Assembly (NCBI GenBank): GCA_028456385.1
Contig: JALNQF010000634.1
Span: 1 to 18,652 of the forward strand
Reading direction: 5' to 3'
Origin: Ophiosphaerella korrae
Taxonomy: Eukaryota; Ascomycota; Dothideomycetes; Pleosporales; Phaeosphaeriaceae
DNA: 18,652 nucleotides
The position numbers were made by a program, and so were the translations under genes. Position 1 is the stretch's first letter; every line of letters starts with the position of its first letter. Shown here in pieces: positions 1-9,441 of this stretch. A model generated the notes under the pieces. The model worked only from the letters and a program-made list of their open reading frames with translations, ran no database searches and was not told the origin of the DNA.

Positions 1-202
1 TTATAATTCCTAAGAGCTTTTAGATACTTTACTATATTAATTTCTATAATTAATATTAGTACCTATATACTAAACTCCTTTAGGTTTAGGTATTTACTCT
101 AGAGTTTAAAAGCTACTAAGCTTAAGTTACTCTATATAAATTCTATATAGTTTACTAGCTAAGCTTACTACTTATATAAGATCTACTCTTTATTCTACTA
201 AA

Positions 203-219
203 CTAGCTAGCTAGCTAGC
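203..219. repeat. Short CTAG tandem run
   Basis: CTAG is repeated four times in a row inside the copia remnant. CTAG is what CCAG and CTGG become after RIP, so this is probably a by-product of mutation rather than a designed microsatellite. Confidence 0.6.
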
Positions 220-679
220 CTAGCTTTTAGTATTATATAGAGCTTTACCTTTTAGATTTTACTTTAAGTACTTACTTTACTAGTTACTTTCTAGGATTTA
301 AGCTACTTTGTAGAGCTAGTTATATATTTTATCTTAGGTTTCTTTTATATTACGTGCTACATCTTTATATAATATATTAATAAGTTTTTAAATCTTTAGC
401 TTTAAAAGCTCTTAATAAGATTTACTCCTTTTATTATAAAAGAGCTACTTATTAAATATTATATTACGTATTATAATTACTTAATCTAATTCTAGGACCT
501 ATATCCTATATATATTAGATACTCTATATCTTACTAGATATCTAATATAGCCCTAAAAGCTTATTTTAAAGCTTTTCTTATTATACCTAGCTATTTACTC
601 TTTATTAAGTAGATATACGTAGTAGCTATAAGTATATACTCTACTCTAATCTAGCTAAAGGTCTACTATAGTAGCTCTT

Positions 680-684
680 ACTTA
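680..684. repeat. Left target-site duplication of element A (ACTTA)
   Basis: ACTTA directly precedes the left LTR and is repeated exactly at 7743-7747 after the right LTR. A 5-bp duplication is normal for Ty3/gypsy integrases. It fixes both ends of A and shows the copia sequence was continuous before the insertion. Confidence 0.95.
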
Positions 685-1144
685 TATTACTAGGTTACTA
701 GGGTCGACTTCCTAATAGCCTAAATAGGTATTAGTAGATTGTAAGGTAATAACAAAAGCTCGTGTTGTAATCTATAATAGGCTATAAACAATAGAAGATG
801 TTTCTTAACTATCTCTATATTGTCGCTCGTAGTTAATAATTAAATTACTAATACTATCCTAGTAATACGCATTACTACTAACTATATAGTAATAATATCT
901 TAGCGGCTTTATTACTTTGTGTTTACTAAGATCGCGAATTTATAAATTTATTACATAACAGCTTTATAACTTTGTATTTACTAAGATCGCGAATTTACAA
1001 ATTTGTTACATATCTATATTATAATTAGCTTCCTAGTCAAACTTATTATCTTATAGGTTGTTACCCTACTTATCCTATACTTTATTAGTAGCTAAGCGTA
1101 GACTAATTAGTTCTATCTTAGTTTCCCTTGTTACTACTATAACA
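685..1144 (-). repeat. 3' LTR of element A (460 bp, tandem-55 subtype)
   Basis: Aligns along its length with 7283-7742, differing mainly by transitions such as TATTAC for TGTTAC at its edge. The terminal inverted repeat is TGTTAC...GTAACA, here decayed to TATTAC...ATAACA. A 55-bp tandem duplication lies inside. Because most differences between the LTR pair are RIP-type, they cannot be used to date the insertion. Confidence 0.95.
906..1015. repeat. 55-bp tandem duplication inside LTR (two units)
   Basis: The units are 906-960 and 961-1015. Both contain GCTTTAT, TTTACTAAGATCGCGAATTT and an AAATTT-flanked A/T palindrome. The same duplication occurs in the partner LTR at 7504-7613. It is absent from the LTRs of B, C and D. 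Being in the central LTR it may be a promoter or enhancer repeat, which is inference. Confidence 0.9.
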
Positions 1145-1850
1145 CTATTCCCTCTTCTACGCGGTCCCTTATTTCTCTATACTAGTACTAAGGTTATTAA
1201 TCCTATATCTTTGTTAATCCTTAGTTCTTTATTACTCTCTATACTATCTTAGTCCTAGCGTAATAAACTTCTTCTTGTAGCTCGTATTGTTTACAACAAG
1301 GTTAAGATATTCCCTTATTATTATTATACTAAATTAGGTCTTACTTGTTTTATATCTTTAAATAATAGTAAACACTATAACAAGTATATCTTTACTAATG
1401 TTTAGTATAAGTGCATTTTTTATAAGGTTTTACTTATAGAGTATAAGTATTCGATTTCTATATAGTCTCCTTCTATTAAGTTGTATAGGGCAAGCTATTA
1501 ATAGGGCTTAAGCGCAATTATTGTTATAGCTTACTATAGCTAAGGCTAAGCATAAGTTAACTCTTTATAAGCTAGTAGAGCTTTATTCTTATATTTAGCG
1601 TCTTTATAAGATAAAGGCTTATAATAATACTAAGTTGTCTAAATAGTCTCGTACCTTAGAGGCTAAATTAGATTTAGACGATGCAGTAGAGGCTGCTCTA
1701 GCTTCTATTGCATTAGACGTTCCTATCGCCTCTCTATCTAGTAGTAGTATTGTTAGTTTTCTTAACTTACTATAAGGCGTTCTAGAGGGTTTTAACTTTA
1801 GAACTCCTTTAGTTTCTTAGAGTAATTAAGGTTGTCCTCTAGTTCCTATA
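1058..1850 (+). pseudogene. Antisense accessory ORF of element A, degraded
   Basis: This plus-strand reading is opposite to gag-pol and lies between the chromodomain and the 3' LTR. An open stretch begins with ATG at 1058 inside the LTR and runs to 1252. The same frame continues through in-frame TAGs into a segment at about 1285-1420 with regularly spaced Tyr and Cys. Where the copies align, a Tyr here (YNKY) faces a Cys in B (YEAC), and a Cys here (TCFI) faces a Tyr in B, so the segment was probably Cys-rich. From about 1495 the frame shifts by one base. It then reads a Lys/Leu/Ala-rich, probably helical stretch (AKAKHKL, LEAKLDLDDAVEAA) followed by a Ser-rich tail (PIASLSSSS) and GVLEGFNFRTPLVS. 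Its end overlaps the tail of pol. It looks like Cys-rich, coiled-coil accessory ORFs of other fungal gypsy elements, from memory. Function is unknown. Confidence 0.6.
1145..1158 (-). other. Polypurine tract of element A
   Basis: On the minus strand this reads AGAAGAGGGAATAG and abuts the 3' LTR with no gap. That is the position and composition of the primer for second-strand DNA synthesis. Element B has an equivalent tract at 9872-9885. Confidence 0.85.
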
Positions 1851-1965
1851 TTTCTTCCTATAGTTGTCCTTTTTCGTCTATACCTATCTATTTTACTAGG
1901 TAGTAGTTCTTACTATTGTAGAACTAGCGCGCTAGGATTTCTTTAACTTCTTATTCTTCTTGTTC
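1845..1965 (-). other. Chromodomain at the C-terminus of pol, element A
   Basis: The minus-strand reading is EVKEILA, then FYNSKNYYLVK, then EEI.ELEDN. This fits the chromodomain pattern E.E.ILDSR...YLVKW.GY...TWEP..NL, with the aromatic Trp codons lost to stops. Chromodomains on gypsy integrases steer insertion to methylated histone H3 heterochromatin. This agrees with the nested insertions seen here. The domain is in frame with the integrase, not a separate gene. Confidence 0.75.
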
Positions 1966-4900
1966 TCTATACGTATCTACTTTATACACTAGTAGTTCTA
2001 CGTCTTGTAGTACTATCTTAAGTAGTACTACGTAGAAGGTTAAGTATATCCTTATTTTGTTTAGTAGCTTTAATTTAAATATAACTAGCGTAACTTCTTC
2101 TTTAATTTTATATAGTCCTATCTTAACGTAGTCTAATTTTAAACTTAGTCTCTTACTCTTAATGTTTTTTTATACTAACTATACTTTTTCTCTCTTTCTA
2201 AATTAGAGTCCTTCTTTATATTTCTTATTATAGTACTTTACTATTTAATTATATAAGAATTCTATATCTTATCTTAATTACTTATATATGTTTTTAAGTC
2301 TATTAGCAAAGTTTTCTCCTTTTAGAGACTAAGATATCTCTAGTCTTAGTATTCTATATATACTAGGGTTAAATCTATAGTTTATAAAGAAGAGTAATAC
2401 TCTTATTATCTTATTCTTTGTGCTGTTATATGCTAACTATACTATAGGTAGTAACTATACCTAATTATTCTAGTTGTAGTTAAGGTAGTATCTTAGGTAC
2501 TATTCTACTATCTAATTTATTCTTTCTAATTATCTATCTATTTATAAGTAGTATATAGTAGATATTGCGTATTTAATTCCTAATTGTGCTATTATCGTTC
2601 CCTATAGTTTTAATATAAATCTTACGTCTCTATCTATAATAATCTTATCTAGTAGTCTATATTAGCTAATTACTATTCCTAGGACCTAGTATATAGTAAC
2701 TTCTATTCTACTTTTCTCCTTATATAGTCTAAAGTATAAGTACTTTGTAAGTTTATTTACTATTATTAGGATTCTATTATACTTAACTCCTAATATTAGG
2801 TCTTTTAACTTAGGTAGTTTTGTAATAAAATCTATTGTAATAACTCTCTATAGTTATTCTAGTACTTTTACTAGTTGTAACTTCTTATATAATACGTGTT
2901 TACTATACTTATTCTTCTAGTATTCTATATAATCTTGTAGTACTTCTATTACTAGTTGTCTTGCTCTTAGGATATAATAATCTCTTAGTAGTCTATCTAG
3001 TATTTTATTAATTCCTTAATATCTATATACTAGTAGTTTATAGAACTATTATATAAATTCTCTTTGTATTTTTCCTAGAATATACGTTCTTCTATAGGCT
3101 TTTACGAGACTTTCTTAGATCTTAAGTTTTTCTATTTCTTTAAGGGCTTTTCTTGTTTCTTCTTAAATTTATTTATCTAGCTTACTACTCTTTCTTTTAA
3201 GTATTGCAGCTATTTTAGGTATATTTAAGACTAAATATCCTTCTTTATTCTTAACTAGAACTATACTAGTAGCGCTTACTTCTTTTTATAAGTCTAGTCT
3301 TCTACTAAAGGCGTCTATAAATTAGTTATCTTTCTCTTTTATATATATAATTTCTATATTAAATATTAATAGGAATTCCTACTATCTTATATATTATTAT
3401 ATTAGTTCTTTATTTAGTATAAATCTTATAAGATTCCTATAGTCTATATAGACCTTTATTTAGTATTTTACTCTTTATAGGTATACTCTCTATTATTTAA
3501 ATACTTTATAGATTACTAGTATCTCTTTATTATAAATTAGATAGTTAAGCTCTACTAGCTTTATTTTCTTAGAGAAGTATTTAACTAAATATTCTTTTTT
3601 AGTCTTTAGGTCTTCTTGTATTAGTGCTATTCTATAGACTAAATTAGATACGTCTAATTTTACTATTACTAGTAGGTCTAGGTTATATATTCTAATAACT
3701 AGGTTTTTTATAAACTTCTTTTTAATCTTCTTAAATACTTTATTGTATTCCTTTATCTATTTAAATAGTATATCCTTTTTTATAAGCCTTGTTATTAGTT
3801 CTATATCTTTAGACTATCTTACTATTAACTTTTTGTAAAAGTTAGCTAGGCTATAAAATTATTGTACTTCTTTTAGGTTCTTAGGTATTAGCTATTTGTT
3901 AATTAATCTAATTTTTTCTAGATTAATCTTAATTTTTCCTAGTTTAATAATAAATCTAAGGAAGTCTATTTTCTTTGTGTAGAATTCGCATTTTCTTATT
4001 TTAAGGAATAGTTTACTTTCTACTAGTTTTTCTAGTACCTTGTGTATATGCTATACGTATTCTTCTTCTATTTCTAAGAATCTAAGGATATTATCTAGGT
4101 ATGCAAATATAAATATATCTAAGTACTCTCTTAGTACTATATTTATTCTTTCCTAGAAAGCTGCTAGTATATTTGTTAAGCTAAAGGGTATAACTAGGTA
4201 TTTATATAGTCTATATTGTGTTCTAAATGCTATTTTCTATTTATTACCTTTCTTAATTCTAATTTAGTAGTAGGCGTTCTAGATATCTAGTTTTGTAAAG
4301 ATTCTTACTTTCTATAGTCTATCTTGTATTACGTCTATTTATAGTAAGAAGTATTAGTTCTTGTTTATAATTGCGTTAGTTTTTCTAAAGTCTACGTAAA
4401 GTCTTTTATTACTTATTCTTTTTTTATCTATAAATATAAGTCTATATACTACTAAGGACTTAGATTCTTGTATCTATCTTTTCTTTAGTACTTTTTTAAT
4501 AAGCATTTGTTTAATCTTAGATTCTTCTTCTATTTTTCTATAAACTAGGCTCTATCTTACGTCTTTATCTTCCTTTAGGTCTATCGCTAAGTCCTATAGT
4601 TAGTGTTTTAGGAGGTAATCTTTAGGTTCTATAAGCTATTTTCCCTATTTCTTATATTCTTCTAAGAATTCTTCTTTGTGTGTAACTATGTTAGCTTTTA
4701 ATATTTCTTTTTTAGGGTAGCTAATTCTGCCTATTCTCTAATTAATTCTTAGGTTAGTTATCTATAAGTATAGCATACCTAGTATTATATCTTGTTTATT
4801 ATTAATTATTGTTATATCTATAACTATATTCTTAATTGTTATCTCTTCTAGTTCTAGCGTAGAGAGTATTGTCTTAAACCTTATAGGTTTCTAAAATAGT

Positions 4901-6207
4901 TTTCCTTTAATTATACTTAGTTGTCGAGGGTACTTCTTTGTAGTATAGGTTATTCCTTAGCTTTCTACAAACTTCTTTAATATAAAGTTCTTTATAGCTC
5001 TACTATTAATTATTAATTATACTTTCCTTCCTTAGTATATACTTGTTTTTATAATATATAGGCCTCTTATACTTTCTAGTCTTTCTTACTTTAGTATTTT
5101 TGTAAATTATCTATCTTTTTAGGGCTATAGCCCTATTTTAAGTTTATATTCCTTATATTTTAGATATTTATTATACTTGTATTTGTACTATAGTCTTCCT
5201 TAGACGCATTTCTTAGGTAGTTTTAGTCTAGGCCTTATTACTAAGTAACCTTCTTCTAGTGTTATTTCCTATCCTTAGATGTCTTCTACTAGAATTGCTC
5301 TTGTATAGTTGTAGCCTCTTTTTCTTATAGGCTATACTTTGTTATTTACTTTAGGGTTTCTATGTATTACGCAATTCTTTTCTAGGTATAATGTCTATAA
5401 TACTTTAAAATAAGCTAGATATTTTAGGTTTGTTATTTTGTTATCTCCTTCCTAGTAACTATCTATTCTAGGTCTTGTATTTGTTAGGACGTAGTATACT
5501 ATTAGTACTTGTAGTATATAGGCTTTATTAATCTATTACGATTTTCTTACAAGGAACTACTATTCCCTTTATATAGGTATTCTTCCTATTACAACTATAT
5601 ATTGCTTTATCTATTCTTAAAATAGTGTAAACTTTATTTCTTTAGGATTGCGTTCTTTCTAGTCTTCGTACGCTTCCTCTATACTTATAACTAGTAAGTA
5701 TTTCTAAATAAATTTCTATTCTTTAGTTCGTTCCTCTATATCTATTATTGTATAGCTATTATAGCTATATATATCTAGCTAGGTATATTTAGTACCTTTT
5801 ATACTATCCTATCTTTTACTTTTTTGTAGTCCTTTAGAAGAAGCTATAGTAGTCTCTTTATCTAGTACTAGTCCTTCGGCCTAGATTAATAGAATCTAGG
5901 GCTCTTCCCTTTCTAAGTCTTTTGTTAGTAGGTCTATTATATACGCTGTTTCTTCTAGCTATACTTTTGTTCTTTCTTTTATTACTACTACTCTATGTTT
6001 TTATAAGAACTATCTTGCTCTCTATTTACTAGAAAGATATATGTAGTAGTTGTCTTTGTAATAAAAGGTCTAATAGAGTATTACGTATTGTATTTCTTTG
6101 CTCCTAGCTACCTTTTCTTAAGGTTTAGCTTGTGCTTATAGTGTTTCTTTCTTTTTCTCTATTATCTTTAACTAAGTTTCCTTATCTTTTTTATAGTCCT
6201 TACTTTT

Positions 6208-6318
6208 GTAGTCTTTTACGTAGTATCTTAGTTTTTTATATTTATAATATACTATATCCTTTTTCTTCTTTAATTAGTAGTCTTTTGCGTAGTAGCCTTT
6301 CTTACTATAGTTAAAACA
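6208..6318 (-). other. Paired CCHC zinc knuckles of Gag, element A
   Basis: Knuckle 1 (6277-6318) reads CFNYSKKGYYAKDY and knuckle 2 (6208-6249) reads YYKYKKLRYYVKDY. Both have exact C-x2-C-x4-H-x4-C spacing with most ligands changed to Tyr. The first Cys survives only in A (TGT at 6316-6318). The His of knuckle 2 survives in B and C (CAC) but is TAC in A. Such knuckles bind the genomic RNA during packaging. Confidence 0.92.
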
Positions 6319-7268
6319 CGTAAAGTCTTTATTCTTTTTTCTCTTTCTATCCTTATTTACGTTAAGGATTATAGGGTCTCTAGTGTCCTAGTTTCTAGTT
6401 TAGCTCCTGTACTTGTTCTTTTTCTATTCTTAAAGGTTGTTGTTAATTTAGATTGCTTATTGTTTTAGGGCTTCTAGTGTCCTAGGTTTCTCTATATATA
6501 TTATTTTGTATTGAATTTTTGCGTTTAGTCCTTGTTTAAATTGTAATATAAGGGCTAATTTATTCTATTCTATGTTTTAGCTTAGTTATTTAAATTATAA
6601 TATATATTCTAGGATACTCTTGTTTTGTATAAGCCTTTTGAGTTTTTCTTTAGCTTATTATATAATATCTATATCCCTAAATGCTACTCTTATTTGTTTA
6701 GTAAAGTATTTATAACTTCTAAAAATAGCTCTAGTTTTATCTTTTTAGGTTATTAGAGAATACGTTGTGTAGTCTATCTAGTAGGGCTCGTACTATCTTA
6801 TTGCGTCCTCTTTAAGGTATAGTCTAATATATATTACCTTCTTTTCTTCTATATTAAAGTGTAGTACTTATACGTCTATCTAGAGTTGTACTAACGCTAT
6901 AAAGGGTCTTAATTTTTCCTTTGTTTTGTTAAACTTTTTAAGAATAGGTATCTTAAGTAGTTTCTTCGTTGCACTTATTTCTAGTCGTTAGGTAATTAGC
7001 TCTATCTAGTTCTAGCCTTTAATAATAGCTTTAATTTATACTTTATTCTATTTTAAGTAGTCTTGTAGTTCCTTATTCTACGTTTCTAGTACTTTAATTA
7101 CTATCTTTATATCTTCTTTATTGTTAATTAGTTTATTTATATAGTCCTTAATTGTTTCCTATATAGTACTATCTAACTTATAACTACTCTTAGGGGCTTT
7201 ACTTATTAAACTTTCTACTATCGTGTTAGCTAGACTATGCGCTACTTACGCTTCGCTTCTCGTAATAA

Positions 7269-7282
7269 CTAAATCGGCAAGG
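7269..7282 (-). other. Primer-binding-site position of element A (no clear tRNA match)
   Basis: Reverse transcription should prime just downstream of the 5' LTR. On the minus strand this reads CCTTGCCGATTTAG, without the TGG start expected for complementarity to a tRNA CCA end. Elements B (before 16040) and C (after 9311) have CCTTACTAATTTAG. Priming may use a tRNA-internal site or self-priming. I could not match it to a tRNA. Confidence 0.35.
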
Positions 7283-7742
7283 TGTTACTAGGTTACTAGG
7301 GTTAACTTCCTAATAGCCTAAATAGGTATTAGTAGATTGTAAGGTAATAACAAAAGCTCGTATTATAATCTACAATAGGCTGTAAATAATAGAAGATGTT
7401 TCTTAACTATCTCTATATTGTCGCTTATAGTTAATAATTAAATTACTAATACTATCCTAGTAATGCGCATTACTACTAACTATATAGTAATAATATCTTA
7501 GCAGCTTTATTACTTCGTGTTTACTAAGATCGCAAATTTACAAATTTGTTATATAATAGCTTTATAACTTTATGTTTACTAAGATCGCAAATTTACAAAT
7601 TTGTTACGTGTTTATATTGTAATTAGCTTCCTAGTTAAACTTATTATCTTATAGGTTGTTACCCCGCTTATCCTATACCTTGTTAGCAGCTAAGCGTAGA
7701 CTAATTAGTTCTATCTTGGTTTCCCTTATTACTACTATAACA
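7283..7742 (-). repeat. 5' LTR of element A (460 bp, tandem-55 subtype)
   Basis: Begins TGTTAC and ends ATAACA, the short terminal inverted repeat typical of LTRs. It should hold the promoter of gag-pol on the minus strand. It keeps a few CA and TG sites mutated in the other copy, and vice versa. This indicates the two LTRs were hit independently after insertion. Confidence 0.95.
7504..7613. repeat. 55-bp tandem duplication inside 5' LTR of A
   Basis: Units 7504-7558 and 7559-7613 correspond to 906-1015 of the other LTR. TCGCGA of the left LTR is TCGCAA in both units here, a CpG-to-CpA type change. Confidence 0.88.
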
Positions 7743-7747
7743 ACTTA
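7743..7747. repeat. Right target-site duplication of element A (ACTTA)
   Basis: Exact copy of 680-684. The copia reading continues from here to 684 when A is removed. Confidence 0.95.
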
Positions 7748-8851
7748 CTTAAGCTAATAGTATCTAAAGTACTATATTAGGAGCTTATATATTATAAGCG
7801 TAGCTTAAGCTTATATTATATAGCTACGTAGCTACTTCTACTACTTCTAGCTAGAGCCTTTCTAGTAGGTTTATACTTATCTTTATTTTAATTACTTTTA
7901 TTATTATTTCTTAACTAGCTCTCTTAGCTCCTCTATTTAGCTTATACGTATATACTAGAGAGCTCTTAATTATAATACCTTCTTATTTAGCCTAAATCTA
8001 GAAGCGCGTCTTACTTCTCTATAAGAGCGTTACTACTTTATTATCTTACTAGAGTATATACGTATAAAGCTTATAGCGCGTTAGTAATAGCTTTATAAAG
8101 CTTTTAAATACTCTTATTATTCTCTAAAAAGTTTTACTTTATAATAAGTAAGTATAGAGCCTACTACTATACTTATACTTAAGTAGTATAGTCTAAACCT
8201 TTCTAAAGTAGCTAGTAAGTATATTAAATAAGTTTTACGCTACTTACTAGTATAAGTATAAAGCTTTCTTTCTAAGCTACTTTAAGATAACTTACTTAGT
8301 ATAGGCTAGTAAGTAATACTTATACTTAATACGCGCTATCCTATTAATACGCACGTTTCTTACGCTTGTTACTAGCGCTTGTAGTACTTCTAGTCTAAGA
8401 TAACTAGCTTTAGCGTACTAGAGCTCTTTTAAGTTACTTCTAGGTATTATATACTATAAGTTAAGCTATTAACTAACTTAATTACTTTAAGTTACGCTTA
8501 TAATAGTTAAATAAAACGTAATAAACTTATATTTAATAAAAGTAAGATTATATTTATATATTAGTATTACTAGTATAATACTCTTTACTAGTATTTCTAC
8601 TCTTTAAGTTATATTAAAACCTTAATACTAAGCTCTAGCTTACTATAATTAAGCTTTAGATACTATATTAATATAAAATCCTTTAACTACTACTACTTTA
8701 TAAAGTATAAAATTCTCTATATACTTACTATAAGCTCTATTTAGAGTATTCTTAAGAACTTAAGTACTTTTACTAAGTATTAGAAATACTTATATACTTA
8801 CTTTTATATAGCTTATACTTTTTACTTTTATAAAAGAGCTTAGTTCTATAA
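7748..8851 (-). pseudogene. Ty1/copia pol remnant, protease-integrase region
   Basis: On the minus strand, reading down from 8851, the first part gives VVVKGFYINIVSKA, the linker after the aspartic protease where copia elements have 'V.G......N.VS...L'. At 8400-8417 comes YAKASY in place of HxxxGH of the GAG-pre-integrase zinc domain. Nearby is KYKYYLLA for C..C..AK. At 7917-7940 is KLNRGAKRAS, matching the integrase motif NG.AER. It is followed by IIIKVIKIKISINLLERL and a further helix typical of copia integrases. Different motifs fall in different frames, so indels have accumulated besides RIP, unlike in elements A and B. The gag side is cut off by element C at 8851. No copia LTR is in the window. 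Confidence 0.85.
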
Positions 8852-9311
8852 TATTATAGGCGTAACAAGAGAAATTAAGATAGAACTAATTAGTCCCGAC
8901 TTAGGTGCTAACGAAGCATAGGACGAGCGAGGTAACGACCTTGATTAGGAGACTACCTATAACTAGGACACGTAGTAGTAATCTGTAATTACGTGCAAAT
9001 AGATTAAAGTAATCCGTAATAACGTATAAATAGATTAAAGGTAATCTATAGTTACGTGCAAATAGATTAGTAGTAATCTATAATGTTGTATAAATAGATT
9101 AGCACAAATATATAGTTAATATAATAGGTATTATTAGGATACTATCGGTAATTCAATTATTAACTACGAGCGACAATACTAAGATAGATGTAAAACATCT
9201 TCTATTATTTATAGCCTATTGTAGATTACTATACGAGCCTTTGCTATTACCTCTTAATCTACTAATAACTTACAAGTTACTAGGAAGTTAACCCTAGAGG
9301 ACTACGTTACA
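8852..9311 (+). repeat. 5' LTR of element C (460 bp, 31-bp tandem subtype)
   Basis: Matches the LTRs of A and B in inverted orientation (TAACAAGAGAAATTAAGATA near the start, GTTAACCCTAG near the end). It begins with TATTAT, decayed from TGTTAT, and ends with GTTACA. The central part differs, with four tandem 31-bp units. The five bases before it are TATAA; the matching duplication lies beyond the window, so insertion into the copia remnant is inferred from adjacency. Confidence 0.88.
8978..9101. repeat. Four tandem 31-32-bp units inside LTR of C
   Basis: Units begin at 8978, 9009, 9041 and 9073. Each starts GTAATC and ends AAATAGATTA. Units 1 and 3 keep GTGCAAAT where units 2 and 4 have GTATAAAT, as expected from partial RIP. 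They are contiguous apart from 1-3 bases, so they are tandem repeats and not a spaced array. Confidence 0.88.
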
Positions 9312-9372
9312 CCTTACTAATTTAGTTATTAAAAGAAGCAAAGCGTAAGTAGCGTATAGTCTAGCTAACACG

Positions 9373-9441
9373 ATAGTAGAAAGTTTAACTAGCAAAGCCC
9401 CTAGGAGTAGTTATAAATCTAATAGTACTATATAGGAAACA
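9373..9441 (+). pseudogene. 5' end of gag of element C, cut by element B
   Basis: From the probable former ATG (ATA at 9373-9375) this gives the N-terminus of Gag (VESL.SKAPRSSYK.NSTI), nearly identical to A and B. It stops at the AAACA target site where element B inserted. The reading resumes at 16470-16474 in the correct frame. The leader 9312-9372 has no other feature. Confidence 0.85.
9437..9441. repeat. Left target-site duplication of element B (AAACA)
   Basis: AAACA is repeated exactly at 16470-16474. Joining the flanks restores the gag sequence TATAGGAAACAATTAAGG found on the minus strand of element A near 7155. Confidence 0.95.

Larger units (their letters stand above)
1..684 (-). 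pseudogene. Ty1/copia pol remnant, integrase C-terminus and downstream part
   Basis: Read on the minus strand from 684 downward, this continues the copia integrase of 7743-8851 after element A is removed. About 499-552 reads GYIRYLVRYRVSNIYRI, matching the copia integrase C-terminal pattern GYLVGY..SNIYRIW with Gly-to-Arg and Trp-to-stop changes expected from RIP. Just before it (about 590-650) is a degraded stretch resembling the preceding copia 'FGCRAYV' segment. Positions 1 to about 420 should lie between integrase and reverse transcriptase; I recognise no motif there. Positions 1-308 hold no CA and no TG dinucleotide, so mutation is near saturation. In-frame stops and at least one apparent frame change make it non-functional. 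The Ty1/copia assignment rests on residue patterns only. Confidence 0.8.
1770..7221 (-). pseudogene. gag-pol polyprotein of element A, RIP-inactivated
   Basis: All recognised domains share one frame. The probable start is the ATA (former ATG) at 7219-7221. Gag has a capsid-like region (YIRLYLKEDAIR, about 6810-6850) and two CCHC knuckles (6277-6318, 6208-6249). The protease site reads NSRA at 4996-5007 where DSGA is expected. RT has LDIQNAYYQIRI (LD Asp at 4285-4287) and YLDN at 4090-4101 for YLDD. RNase H follows (KLDVSNL near 3650, YFSKK near 3570). Integrase has an HHCC finger with all ligands read as Tyr (for example 3025-3027, 3019-3021) and core D, D, E at 2830-2832, 2632-2634 and 2524-2526. 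The chromodomain is about 1845-1965. The stretch 5060-6200 is spacer without a recognised motif. Most stops are TAG or TAA replacing CAG, CAA or TGG. The end near 1770 is uncertain. Confidence 0.93.
685..7742 (-). mobile_element. Element A: complete RIP-mutated Ty3/gypsy chromovirus
   Basis: This is a 7058-bp element bounded by two 460-bp LTRs and a perfect 5-bp target-site duplication. It is on the minus strand: 5' LTR at 7283-7742, gag-pol from about 7221 to about 1770, purine tract at 1145-1158, 3' LTR at 685-1144. The domain order gag, protease, RT, RNase H, integrase, chromodomain is that of fungal chromoviruses. An additional reading runs on the plus strand between the chromodomain and the 3' LTR. 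It interrupts the integrase of a copia remnant. Many TAG and TAA codons stand where Gln or Trp is expected, so it is inactive. Confidence 0.96.

Noticed and set aside
1058..1252. The 64-codon reading as an independent gene
   Set aside because: It begins inside the LTR and its frame continues past RIP-type stops into the accessory region, so it is described as part of the degraded antisense ORF rather than as a gene of its own.
6132..6314. Open 60-codon reading on the plus strand
   Set aside because: It is the opposite strand of the Gag zinc-knuckle region of element A, with low-complexity Ser/Leu/Tyr content; a shadow of gag.
685..7742. Dating of insertion from LTR-LTR differences
   Set aside because: Most differences are RIP transitions that can arise in one sexual cycle, so a molecular clock does not apply.
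7748..8851. Host gene between elements A and C
   Set aside because: The minus-strand motifs (pre-integrase HxxxGH-like, NG.AER-like) identify copia pol, and the reading is full of stops.
8978..9101. Repeated units resembling a small CRISPR array
   Set aside because: The units are contiguous, with only 1-3 bases between them, lie inside an LTR, and no cas-like gene is present.
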